The notes below the pieces were generated by a model, which worked only from the letters and a program-made list of their open reading frames with translations, was not told where the DNA came from and made no database searches. Both the position numbers and the translations under genes were made by a program. 29,538 nucleotides of DNA, taken from contig DIHE01000152.1 in assembly GCA_002420005.1 (NCBI GenBank), positions 36,182-65,719 of the forward strand, given 5' to 3'. How positions within the stretch are numbered: position 1 is the stretch's first letter; every line of letters starts with the position of its first letter. The stretch is from Holophagales bacterium UBA5704. Its GTDB lineage: Bacteria; Acidobacteriota; Thermoanaerobaculia; Multivoradales; UBA5704. Positions 13,525-21,461 of this stretch are shown one piece after another.

Positions 13525-16283
13525 CGCCGTCCCTCCGAGAAGAAGACGCGGTCGCGCGGGGCACCCACGCGCTCCAGGCGGTGGCATTCGAGGTCCGGAT
13601 CGAGAAAGACCGCCTGCGGCGTGTGCGGCGTCGCGAGGTCGAAGAACGCCGAGCCTCCGGTGCCGACGGTGACCGTGGTCTCCACCGGGGAGGCGGCGGC
13701 CAGCACGACGCGGCAGGAGGTCTCGCCGTCCGCCAGGTTGTGCACCCGGCCGGTTGCCCGCCAGCCGCCGCCGGCGCGGCGGAATACCACGTCCTCCAGG
13801 ACCAGCTCGGGGAGCCGGCCGGCGTGGAAGAAGTCGCGGAGCATGGCGTCCACCGGCTCGCGGGCGTGGCGGCGCAGGATCGCCTCGAAGTCCTCGAACG
13901 TCGCCGGCCGCTCCCCCGGGAGGGAGAGCAGCTCGTCGACCGCCGCGCGCAGCGGCTCGCGGCCGGCCCGGTGCTCCAAGGCGGCGACCAGCGCGCGGAA
14001 CCGGAGGGACTGGTAGATGGAATCGGTCTGCGGGTCCAGGGCGGCCTTCTGGACGAAGGGGATGTACCGCAGATCGAGCGGCCCCACGACCGCGCCGCGT
14101 TCGGCGCCGAGCCCGAGACGCTGCAAGGCGAGCGCCCGGAAGAAGTCGAAGAAGAAGGCCTGCCGATCCGGGTCCAGGAGCCTCCGGGCGGCGAGACGCG
14201 AAGCCACCACGTTCGCCACCAGCGCGTCCGGATTGACCGGCCGGGTCTGGATCAACCGGGCCTCGGCGAGAAAGACGAGCCGGCCGTGCAGCTCGATCGG
14301 GGCCCGGGCGGAGAACGGTTCGAAGTCCTCGAAGAACCAGAATGCCGAGGCGCGGCCGTGGATCGAGCGCGCCGGCCACTCCAGAACCACCATGTCCGCC
14401 AGCCCGCCGAGGCCGGGCCAGGCCTCCCCCATCATCCGCGAGCCGCGCTCCAGAAAACCCAGGTGCAGCTCGCCGGCCGCGCGGTGGGAGGGGAACACGG
14501 CGACCGTCGCGCCGCCGGCCTCCCCGGTCCCCAGGGGCCGCTGCCGCCCCCCCGCGACCATGACCTCCGGCAGGGGGAGCGCGCAACGGCTCTCCAGGCG
14601 CCCGCCGCGGGCGAGGCCGCCGCAGGCGTCGGCCAGGAACAGATCCGGCGGGACGGTGAGGGCCAGCTGGATCTCGGCGCGCGGAAAGTTCACCTCCTCG
14701 GCGATGGTCACCTGTCCGTACCGGTCGTTGCGCGTCCATGGCCCGTAGCGCGGCACCGGCAGCAGGTCTTCCGCTTCCAGCACCACCCGCAGGCCGGAGA
14801 CGGCGGGGATCCGGTAGCTCGCCGTCAGATCGACCAGATCCCGGCCCGGGCGTTTGCGTTGGTGGGCGCCGGGCGCTTCGTCGACCAGCATGTCCGGTTT
14901 CGGGAGGCCGGGAAAGACGATCGAAGCCGGCCGGCCGGACAGGCGGAAATGCAGCTCCCGGCTCTCTCCGGCGGCGAGCGGCGGATCGAGCTCGACGGTC
15001 AGCCGATCCCAGGACCGCGCCGGACGCACCCGTCCGCCGTCCGCCGTCGCCGCCTCCAGCACCAGCTCCGGATTGAGCGCAAAGGCGAGGTGGCCCTGCG
15101 GCTCCCTGCCGGTGTTGCGCATCGTTCCCGTCACCTGCAGCGCGACCTCGCCGTCCGCGCGGATCTGGCCCTCGACGCTCCAGGGGCCGGGCTCCACGTC
15201 GCGCGCAGTGGGCTCCGGCGGGCTCTGCTCGGCGCGCAGGCGGCGCCAGGCGAGCTCGTCGTAACGATCCGCCCGGGCGACCACCGCCGCCGCCGCGGCA
15301 CAGGAGGCGAGCAGGAGGACGGCGACGGCGAGCCGGTCGGCCGCCGGCAGGGCCGGGTCCGGCACGAAGGCCTCGCGCAGGCGGGCGAACCAGCGCAGGA
15401 AGCTGCGCAGGGGATGATCGGAGCGCACGGTCCACGGCCGCAGGTCGGGCCGGGTCCGCTGCAGGCGCGCCACCGCGAGCCCCAGGGCCATCGCCGCCAC
15501 CGCCGCCACCAGCAGGCCGCCGGTCAGGCTCTGCTCGGCGGCCGTCCCGAGGTCGAACCCCGCCTCGCTGGCCGGGGCGGGAAACATCTGGAATTCCCGG
15601 GTCGGGCTGAGCGTCTGGCCGATGCGGCCGACGCCGGCCACGGCGAGGCGGGTGTCCAGCCAGTCCAGCGGGGGCCGGAAGCGATAGCCCAGAGGTTCCA
15701 GCGCGGCGTTGACCAGGGTGGGGAGCCCCACCAGGAAGAGCAGGCCGGTGACGAAGGTGCCCATGCCGCCGCCGCCGAGCGTCCCCAGGCCGAGCCCCAG
15801 GGTCGTCCCCAGCACCGCCAGAGGCAGGATGTGGACCAGCCAGGGACCCCAGAACGCCGCGGGCTCCGAGCCCGAGGCGCCTCCGGCGATCGCGAAGCCC
15901 GCCGCCGCCAGCAGGGGGAGCGCGGTGAGCGGCAGGATCACCGCCTGGAGCGCCAGCCAGCGGCGCAGCAGATATCCGGCGTTGGAGAGGTCGGTCAATC
16001 CGAGCGTCGTCCAGGCGCCGCTCCCCCGCTCGCGGTCGATGCCGTCGAGCGACAGGAGGACGGCGAGGACGCCGGTCAGGAGGGGCAGGACGAACATCGT
16101 CTCCCGGGCATAGGTGGCCCCCCCCAGGAAGTATTCGCCGCCGGCCCGGCGCAGCCAGGTGAGGAGGGCGGGGAAGCTCCCGGCGGCCACGTAGGCCGTG
16201 GCGGCCACCCGGAAGCGCAGGGAGCGCCTCTGGGTGCGCAGCTCATGGACGACGAACGCGAGGGTGCGGCCGGAGAACGCCAC
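13521..16283 (-). CDS. ABC permease with an inactive M1-peptidase-like periplasmic half (920 aa)
   Basis: The N-terminal third is an ABC-2-type permease with helices at about 26-44, 62-80, 108-134, 148-170, 174-192, 253-273 and 317-335. It includes the coupling stretch DGIDRERGSGAWTTLGL (about 80-96). The remainder is soluble and probably periplasmic. A beta domain at about 365-460 has the look of the N-terminal domain of M1 aminopeptidases. A helical region follows, where I see no HEXXH zinc motif; NVVASRLAARRLL lies about where it would be expected. Similar permease/M1 hybrids are known in multi-gene ABC exporters. Here the peptidase part is probably structural or substrate-binding. The GTG start at 16,283 lies 4 bp after the ATPase stop, and the longer upstream frame overlaps the ATPase gene. 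Confidence 0.8.
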   Translation of the reverse strand: MAFSGRTLAFVVHELRTQRRSLRFRVAATAYVAAGSFPALLTWLRRAGGEYFLGGATYARETMFVLPLLTGVLAVLLSLDGIDRERGSGAWTTLGLTDLSNAGYLLRRWLALQAVILPLTALPLLAAAGFAIAGGASGSEPAAFWGPWLVHILPLAVLGTTLGLGLGTLGGGGMGTFVTGLLFLVGLPTLVNAALEPLGYRFRPPLDWLDTRLAVAGVGRIGQTLSPTREFQMFPAPASEAGFDLGTAAEQSLTGGLLVAAVAAMALGLAVARLQRTRPDLRPWTVRSDHPLRSFLRWFARLREAFVPDPALPAADRLAVAVLLLASCAAAAAVVARADRYDELAWRRLRAEQSPPEPTARDVEPGPWSVEGQIRADGEVALQVTGTMRNTGREPQGHLAFALNPELVLEAATADGGRVRPARSWDRLTVELDPPLAAGESRELHFRLSGRPASIVFPGLPKPDMLVDEAPGAHQRKRPGRDLVDLTASYRIPAVSGLRVVLEAEDLLPVPRYGPWTRNDRYGQVTIAEEVNFPRAEIQLALTVPPDLFLADACGGLARGGRLESRCALPLPEVMVAGGRQRPLGTGEAGGATVAVFPSHRAAGELHLGFLERGSRMMGEAWPGLGGLADMVVLEWPARSIHGRASAFWFFEDFEPFSARAPIELHGRLVFLAEARLIQTRPVNPDALVANVVASRLAARRLLDPDRQAFFFDFFRALALQRLGLGAERGAVVGPLDLRYIPFVQKAALDPQTDSIYQSLRFRALVAALEHRAGREPLRAAVDELLSLPGERPATFEDFEAILRRHAREPVDAMLRDFFHAGRLPELVLEDVVFRRAGGGWRATGRVHNLADGETSCRVVLAAASPVETTVTVGTGGSAFFDLATPHTPQAVFLDPDLECHRLERVGAPRDRVFFSEGRR

Positions 16284-16287
16284 GGGC

Positions 16288-17061
16288 TCAGCCCGCCTCC
16301 CCGGCAGGATCGGGCGCCACCCCGCGCTGCGCCAGCCAGATGCGGTAGGCCTGCTCCAGGGTGGGCGACGGCACCGTGCCCGCCGCGCTGCGCAGGAGAT
16401 CTCCGGGCGGGCCGTCGAACAGCAGCCGGCCCCCGCCGATGATCGCCAGGCGCGGGCAGGTGGCCTCGACATCCTCCACGATGTGGGTGGAGAGGAGCAC
16501 CGCCGTTTGCTCCGCCACCTCGGTGATCAGGCCCCGGAAGCGGATGCGCTCCTCCGGATCGAGCCCGGCGGTGGGCTCGTCGACGATCACCAGGCGCGGC
16601 GCATGGAGGAGCGCCTGGGCGATGCCGAGGCGCCGCTGCATGCCGCCCGAATAGGTGCCGGAGGGGCGGTCGGCGGCGGCGGTCAAGCCCACCGAGTCGA
16701 GCAGCGCGCGCACCTTCTCGGCCAGCTCCCGGCGCCCGAGCGGCACCCCGCGCAGGCGCGCCATGTGCCCCAGGTACTCGCGGCCGGTGAGATGACCCAC
16801 CGGGCGGTAGTCCTGCGGCAGGTAGCCGATGCGGCGGCGGATCGCCGCCCGTCGCCCCGGCTGCGCCGCATCGAGCCCGTCGTAGATCCGCCGGCCGGCC
16901 GACGGCTCCAGGGCCAGGGTCAGGAGCGACAGGAACGTCGTCTTGCCCGCGCCGTTGGGACCGAGCAGCCCGAGCATGCCGCGGTCGAACGACAGGCTCA
17001 CCCCCTGCAGGGCACGGGTGCCGTCTGCGTAGATCTTGGCGAGATCCTGGAGCTCGATCAT
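16288..17061 (-). CDS. ABC transporter ATP-binding protein (257 aa)
   Basis: A complete nucleotide-binding domain that powers the adjacent permeases at the inner membrane. Walker A is GPNGAGKTT (34-42), Q-loop Gln83 in GYLPQDY, signature YSGGMQRR (137-144), Walker B LVIVDEP (157-163), D-loop GLD, and H-loop His193 (STH). The C-terminal tail (about 215-257) has the short extension common in ABC-2-type export ATPases. It is the first gene of the efflux operon. The ATG at 17,061 is chosen over a much longer upstream frame because family sequence begins there. The leader is very short, with a TACACT -10 candidate 8 bp upstream. It may pair as a heterodimer with the ATPase domain of the RND-ABC fusion, which is inference. 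Confidence 0.92.
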   Translation of the reverse strand: MIELQDLAKIYADGTRALQGVSLSFDRGMLGLLGPNGAGKTTFLSLLTLALEPSAGRRIYDGLDAAQPGRRAAIRRRIGYLPQDYRPVGHLTGREYLGHMARLRGVPLGRRELAEKVRALLDSVGLTAAADRPSGTYSGGMQRRLGIAQALLHAPRLVIVDEPTAGLDPEERIRFRGLITEVAEQTAVLLSTHIVEDVEATCPRLAIIGGGRLLFDGPPGDLLRSAAGTVPSPTLEQAYRIWLAQRGVAPDPAGEAG

Positions 17062-17065
17062 CCAG

Positions 17066-17093
17066 ACGCAGTGTACGCAAGAAACCCCTGCGT
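17066..17093 (-). promoter_or_regulatory. Candidate promoter and operator of the efflux operon
   Basis: On the minus strand TACACT (17,075-17,070) lies 8 bp before the ATG of the ABC ATPase gene, which would give a leaderless or nearly leaderless mRNA. No good -35 is visible. Flanking it, ACGCAG (17,066-17,071) and CTGCGT (17,088-17,093) form an inverted repeat that could bind a regulator. The divergent DUF1800 gene starts at 17,110, so the 48-bp gap must serve both directions. Confidence 0.35.
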
Positions 17094-17109
17094 TGTTTGT
17101 TCCAGGTCC

Positions 17110-18492
17110 ATGCGAGCCCTCCTCTACCTCTGCACCGCCTTGACCTTGACCGAGCCCCCTCCGGCCGCCGTCTTCCCCTGGCAGGAAGCCGGCCTCACCG
17201 AGCGGGAGGCGGCGACCCACCTGCTCAATCGTTTCGCCTACGGGCCGCGCCCGGGCGACGTCGACCGGGTGCTCGCGACCGGCCTGGAGCGCTGGTTCGA
17301 GCAGCAGCTCGCCGGTCCCCGGGAAAAGCCCCGCCCGGCCCGCACCGAGGACCGCACGCCGCGCCAGCGGATCGGCGTGCTGATGATCCAGAAGCTCCAA
17401 CGGGCCACCACGGCGGAGAGCCAGCTCGCCGAGGTGATGACCGATTTCTGGTTCAACCACTTCAACGTCTCGCTGACCGACCGGCAGGCGCGCGGGTTCC
17501 TCCTCTCCTATGAGCAGGACGCCATCCGCCCGCACAGCCTCGGCGGCTTCCGCGACCTGCTCGGGGCGACCGCCCGCCACCCCGCCATGCTGCTCTACCT
17601 CGACAACGCCCAGAACGCCGCACCGGCCGAGGCCGAGACCCTGCTGGAGCGCGAGATGGCCCGGCTGCCCCTGCGCCGTGGCTTCCCCGGGCAAGACCAA
17701 CGCCGCCGCCTGCGGCCCACCGGCCTCAACGAAAACTACGCCCGCGAGCTGCTGGAGCTGCACACCCTGGGCGTCGACGGCGGCTACACGCAGGACGACG
17801 TCGTCGCGGTGGCCCGCGCCTTCACCGGCTGGAGCCTGATGCCGCCGGGGGAGAGGCGGCGGGAGGCCGAGGAGAGGCTCGACCGGGTGCGCCGGGCCGG
17901 CGGTCTCGGGTTCCTGGTGGACGGCGAGTTTCTCTTCCGCGCCGATCAACACGACGCGGAGCCCAAGGTGGTCCTCGGCACCCGGCTGCCGGCCGGCCGT
18001 GGCATCGAAGACGGCGAGGCCGTCCTCGACTTGCTGGCGCGCCATCCGGCGACCGCCCGCCACATCGCCCACAAGCTGGCGGTGCGCTTCGTCGCCGACG
18101 AGCCGCCGCCGGCCCTGGAGGAGCGCCTGGCCGGGGTGTTTCTGAAGACCGGCGGCGACACGCGGGCGCTGCTGCGCGCTCTCGCCGCCTCGCCCGAATT
18201 CTGGAGCCGCGACGCGGTGGGAGCCAAGATCAAGTCGCCGTTCGAGCTCGCCGTCTCGGCGCTACGCATCACCGGCCGGCGGATCGACGACCCGCGCCGC
18301 CTGGTCGACTGGATCGCCCGCATGGGCCAGCCGCTCTACGCGAGCCCGGCGCCCACCGGCTTCCCGGATCGCGCCGACGCCTGGATCAACGCCGGCCTGC
18401 TCCTGCAGCGGATGAATTTCACCGCGGAGATCGCCGCCGGCCGAGAGGACCAGGCCGGCCTTCTCGGAGCCCCCGAATTCCAGCGACGGTAA
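17110..18492 (+). CDS. DUF1800 family protein (460 aa)
   Basis: The sequence carries the family blocks: EAATHLLNRFAYGPRPGDVD near residue 37, the WFNHFNVS motif (about 115-122), NYARELLELHTLGVDGGYTQ (about 209-228), the FTGWSL block that follows, and a C-terminal KSPFELAVSALR. The N-terminus is hydrophobic for about 15 residues and could be a weak signal peptide. The family is common beside DUF1501 proteins and is probably exported, but its biochemical role is not established. The ATG at 17,110 is supported by the start of family similarity soon after. It is followed 21 bp later by the DUF1501 gene in the same operon. Confidence 0.88.
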   Translation: MRALLYLCTALTLTEPPPAAVFPWQEAGLTEREAATHLLNRFAYGPRPGDVDRVLATGLERWFEQQLAGPREKPRPARTEDRTPRQRIGVLMIQKLQRATTAESQLAEVMTDFWFNHFNVSLTDRQARGFLLSYEQDAIRPHSLGGFRDLLGATARHPAMLLYLDNAQNAAPAEAETLLEREMARLPLRRGFPGQDQRRRLRPTGLNENYARELLELHTLGVDGGYTQDDVVAVARAFTGWSLMPPGERRREAEERLDRVRRAGGLGFLVDGEFLFRADQHDAEPKVVLGTRLPAGRGIEDGEAVLDLLARHPATARHIAHKLAVRFVADEPPPALEERLAGVFLKTGGDTRALLRALAASPEFWSRDAVGAKIKSPFELAVSALRITGRRIDDPRRLVDWIARMGQPLYASPAPTGFPDRADAWINAGLLLQRMNFTAEIAAGREDQAGLLGAPEFQRR

Positions 18493-18513
18493 ACGGCGAC
18501 AAGGAGACGACCC

Positions 18514-19752
18514 ATGTGGACGCGACGACTGTTTCTCAAAGCCGGCGGCCTCGCCCTGTTCACCCTCGGCGCCGGCCCGCGCTTCCTCACCCGCGCCGCC
18601 CTGGCCTCCGAAGGGGGGGCACGCCCCCGCCGCAAGGTGCTGGTCACCGTGTTCCAGCGCGGAGCCATGGATGGCCTGATGGCCGTGCCGCCGCTCGGCT
18701 CCGGCGCGCAGGACGCCCGGCTGCGCGCGCTGCGGCCGGGCCTCGCGATGAGCGCCGCGCGGGCGGCGGGCGAGGAGGCGGTGGCGGATCTGGGGGTCGG
18801 CTTCGGCCTGCATCCCGCGTTCGCCCCTCTGCTTCCCCTCTGGAAGGAGCGGCGGCTGGCGATCGTCCACGCCGTGGGCTCGCCGGACCCGACGCGCTCT
18901 CATTTCGACGCGCAGGACTACATGGAGACCGGTACGCCGGGGCGCAAAGGGACCCCCACGGGCTGGCTCAACCGCGCGGTGGGCCTGCTCGGCCACGAGG
19001 GCTCTCCGCTGCGCGCCGTGGCCCTCACTCCGGCGCTGCCGCGCTCGCTCGCCGGGGACGCACCGGCCCTCGCGGTGGAAGACCTCGCCCGCTTCCGCGT
19101 CCAGCTCGCCGGGGCCGAGGAGCTCTACCGCCAAGCCTCCCAGGACCTGCTGCGCACCACCGCGGCCGAGACCTTCCGCGCCCTGGACCTCCTGTCCGCC
19201 GAAGAGATCGCCCGCTACCGGCCGGCTCACGGCGCGCACTATCCCGCCGGCCCGCTCGGCCAGGCGCTGCGTCAGGTCGCTCTGCTGATCAAGGCGGATG
19301 TCGGGCTGGAGGTCGCCTTCGCCGAGTCTGCCGGCTGGGACACCCACGTTCGGCAGGGGACCACCACCGGCTCCTTCGCCCGCCGGGCGGCCGACCTCGC
19401 GGCGTCGATCCAGGCCTTCTGGACCGACCTGGGGACGCCGTGGCAGGACGGCGTCGTGCTCTCCACGATGACCGAGTTCGGCCGCACGGTGCGCGAGAAC
19501 GGCTCCGGCGGAACCGACCACGGCCACGGCTCCTGCCTGTTCGTCGTCGGCAACGCGGTGGACGGCGGCCGGGTGCACGGCCGCTTCCCCGGGCTCACGG
19601 ACGCCGCCCTTTATGAAGGGAGGGACTTGCCGGTGACCACCGACTTCCGCGCCGTCTTCTGCGAGCTGGCCGGGAAGCACCTGGGCGTCCGCGACGACCG
19701 CCGGCTCTTCCCCGGCTGGACGGGCGGACGGCTGCCCCTGCTCAGCTCATAG
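18514..19752 (+). CDS. DUF1501 family protein with Tat-like signal (412 aa)
   Basis: The N-terminus TRRLFLKAGGLALFTLG matches a twin-arginine signal, so the protein is probably exported folded. The mature part has the DUF1501 (alkaline-phosphatase-superfamily-like) pattern: VFQRGAMDGL (about residue 47), SHFDAQDYMETGTPG (about 129-143), GWDTH (about 276-280), and TMTEFGRTVRENGSGGTDHGHG (about 319-340). The Asp and His residues in these blocks are candidates for metal binding. It has an AAGGAG ribosome binding site 7 bp before the ATG and follows the DUF1800 gene by 21 bp; the two are a recurrent pair. It ends 8 bp from the convergent anti-sigma gene, leaving no room for separate terminators. 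Confidence 0.88.
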   Translation: MWTRRLFLKAGGLALFTLGAGPRFLTRAALASEGGARPRRKVLVTVFQRGAMDGLMAVPPLGSGAQDARLRALRPGLAMSAARAAGEEAVADLGVGFGLHPAFAPLLPLWKERRLAIVHAVGSPDPTRSHFDAQDYMETGTPGRKGTPTGWLNRAVGLLGHEGSPLRAVALTPALPRSLAGDAPALAVEDLARFRVQLAGAEELYRQASQDLLRTTAAETFRALDLLSAEEIARYRPAHGAHYPAGPLGQALRQVALLIKADVGLEVAFAESAGWDTHVRQGTTTGSFARRAADLAASIQAFWTDLGTPWQDGVVLSTMTEFGRTVRENGSGGTDHGHGSCLFVVGNAVDGGRVHGRFPGLTDAALYEGRDLPVTTDFRAVFCELAGKHLGVRDDRRLFPGWTGGRLPLLSS

Positions 19753-19760
19753 GGCGCGGC

Positions 19761-20765
19761 TCAGTCGACCCGGATCGCGTAGCTTTCGACCGGCTCGCGC
19801 CCCGTGCCCCCGGTGCCGTAGACGCGGATGGTGTAGCTCCCCGCCGAGAGGGCGCGGGCCGGCAGGGAGAGGACGTAGAGGCTGTTCTTCCCGTCGCGCG
19901 GCAGCTCCGCGGCGCTCCACACCGCCCGTCCGGCGGCGTCCACGATGTCCACGGCGTGGCCGGAATGGGTCTCGGCATGGGCGGCGTCGAGGAGAAGCAC
20001 GGTCGAGGTCCGGGCCGCGAGCGTGGGCGCCCCTCCCGCCTCGCCCCCGCGCACGACGTCTCCCAGCGGCTGGAGGTTTTCGATCCGGCCGACGGGCTGC
20101 GGTGCCGTGCGGGCTTGCGCCATCTCGTCGAGCCGGCCTCTCAGCTCCTTCTCCTGGGCGCGCAGGGTCGCGGCCTGTCCTTCCACCTCGCGCAGCTTCT
20201 GGTCGAGCTCCGCCGCGAGCTGTCGCGCGCGGGCGGCCTCTGCCGTCTCTGCGCCCGGGGTGGCCCCCGCCGCCGGAGCCTCGACCTGCCCGGCGAGCTT
20301 GCGCTCCAGCGAACCGGCCAGGCGGGAGGCCTGGAACCAGCCGTTGGCGGCGACGGCCCCGGCCAGGGACGCGGCGAGGGCCGCCGCCTTCCAGCCCCTC
20401 CAGACCGGGGTGTCCGCGGCCGGTTTCGGACGCCGGACGAGCGGCGCGATCCGGCCGTCTTCCTCGAACCGGCGGCTCATCCGCGCCATCTCCAGCTCGG
20501 CGGCGCAGCTCGCGCAGATCTCCAGGTGCCCGGCGAGAAACCCAGGATCGATCCCCTCGGGAGTCTCGTCCCAGGCGAGCGCCACGAGCGCCGCGGCCGG
20601 CGGGTGTTGGTCGAAGATCTCGGCGGCCAGCCGGGTGTCGGCCAGGTCCTGCTTGCAGGCGGCACAGCCGGCCAGGTGCTCCAGAACTTGCCGCCGCTCG
20701 TCGCCGTCCAGGGTTCCGTTGAGCAACCAGGGAATCATCCCTCGCAGATCGTCATGGGAAACCAT
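19761..20765 (-). CDS. Membrane anti-sigma factor with two zinc-finger modules (334 aa)
   Basis: The cytoplasmic part carries two H-x3-C-x2-C modules, His30-Cys34-Cys37 and His80-Cys84-Cys87. The usual zf-HC2 (ZAS) anti-sigma domain has one. A single membrane helix follows at about 127-143, then a periplasmic coiled coil at about 150-215 with many Ala, Glu, Gln and Arg, and a beta-rich C-terminal domain (about 240-334). The role is to bind and hold the ECF sigma factor encoded just upstream and release it on an envelope signal. The ATG overlaps the sigma stop (TGATG), so the two are made together. The signal and release mechanism are unknown; the neighbouring CHAT protein is a candidate partner. 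Confidence 0.85.
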   Translation of the reverse strand: MVSHDDLRGMIPWLLNGTLDGDERRQVLEHLAGCAACKQDLADTRLAAEIFDQHPPAAALVALAWDETPEGIDPGFLAGHLEICASCAAELEMARMSRRFEEDGRIAPLVRRPKPAADTPVWRGWKAAALAASLAGAVAANGWFQASRLAGSLERKLAGQVEAPAAGATPGAETAEAARARQLAAELDQKLREVEGQAATLRAQEKELRGRLDEMAQARTAPQPVGRIENLQPLGDVVRGGEAGGAPTLAARTSTVLLLDAAHAETHSGHAVDIVDAAGRAVWSAAELPRDGKNSLYVLSLPARALSAGSYTIRVYGTGGTGREPVESYAIRVD

Positions 20766-21373
20766 CAGATCGCCTCCTTCACCCTCTTAGGCGCAGAAGG
20801 CGCTTCTGCGTTACGGCGATTTGTCGAAGTTGCACCCAGCAGGTCGGAGCGCAGGGCGAGGGCCTTCTCGCGGCAGCGCAGGGTGCGCACCCGCAGGGTG
20901 CCCTCGGCCACTCCGAGGCGCTCGCTCATTTCGCGATAGGAAAGGCCGGCGATGAGCATCCGCCACATCTCGCGGCAGTCGCGCGGCACCCGTTCGAGCA
21001 CCCGCCACAGCAGGTCGCGGTCCTCGTGCCGGCCGGCGGCCGGCTCGGGCAGGAGCCCGCCGTCGCCGCGTTCGATCTCCTCCAGGTCGGTCCATTGGCG
21101 CTTCCCGGCGGCGCGGACCTGGTCGAGGCAGGTGTGGTTGACCACCCGCCAGAGGTAGGTCCGCAGGCTGGACTCGCCGCGGAACTTGCCTTGCCCGAGC
21201 AGGCGGGTGATCTCCAGCCGCACATCCTGGAGCAGGTCGTCCCAGCGGTGCGCCAGGCGCCGCTGGTAGGGCCAGGCGGCGCTCGCAATCCACCCGTCCA
21301 GGGTCCCCACCGCCTCCGCATCGCCCCGCAGGAAGCGGGTGACCATCTCCTGGTCGTCGGTCTCCCTCGCCAT
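20765..21373 (-). CDS. ECF-type sigma-70 factor (202 aa)
   Basis: Region 2 spans about residues 12-90, with WDDLLQDVRLEI (44-55, core binding) and LRTYLWRVVNHTCLDQVR (70-87, -10 recognition). Region 4 spans about 122-172, with the helix-turn-helix SYREMSERLGVAEGTLRVR (145-163). An Arg/Lys/Ala-rich tail follows. The length fits ECF factors. The ATG at 21,373 is chosen because region 2 begins soon after; upstream codons run into the divergent CHAT gene. It overlaps the anti-sigma gene by the TGATG junction. The divergent promoter region shared with the CHAT gene (88 bp) suggests that the factor controls that gene and itself. Confidence 0.88.
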   Translation of the reverse strand: MARETDDQEMVTRFLRGDAEAVGTLDGWIASAAWPYQRRLAHRWDDLLQDVRLEITRLLGQGKFRGESSLRTYLWRVVNHTCLDQVRAAGKRQWTDLEEIERGDGGLLPEPAAGRHEDRDLLWRVLERVPRDCREMWRMLIAGLSYREMSERLGVAEGTLRVRTLRCREKALALRSDLLGATSTNRRNAEAPSAPKRVKEAI

Positions 21374-21427
21374 CCTGTAGATCCTAGTCGATCTTTCGCC
21401 CCTTCCGCGAGAACGGACGATCTGGGC

Positions 21428-21433
21428 TAAAAT
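21428..21433 (+). promoter_or_regulatory. Candidate -10 box of the CHAT gene
   Basis: TAAAAT stands out in this GC-rich DNA, 28 bp before the proposed TTG start. No consensus -35 lies 16-18 bp upstream. An ECF-type -35 could be the GAAC within 21,411-21,416, but spacing and sequence are not decisive. Confidence 0.3.
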
Positions 21434-21461
21434 GTGAGCCCGCTTCCCCGCGGAGCTCCCT

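Noticed and set aside
13521..15000. Active M1 aminopeptidase in the large permease
   Set aside because: No HEXXH zinc-binding motif can be found in the periplasmic half.
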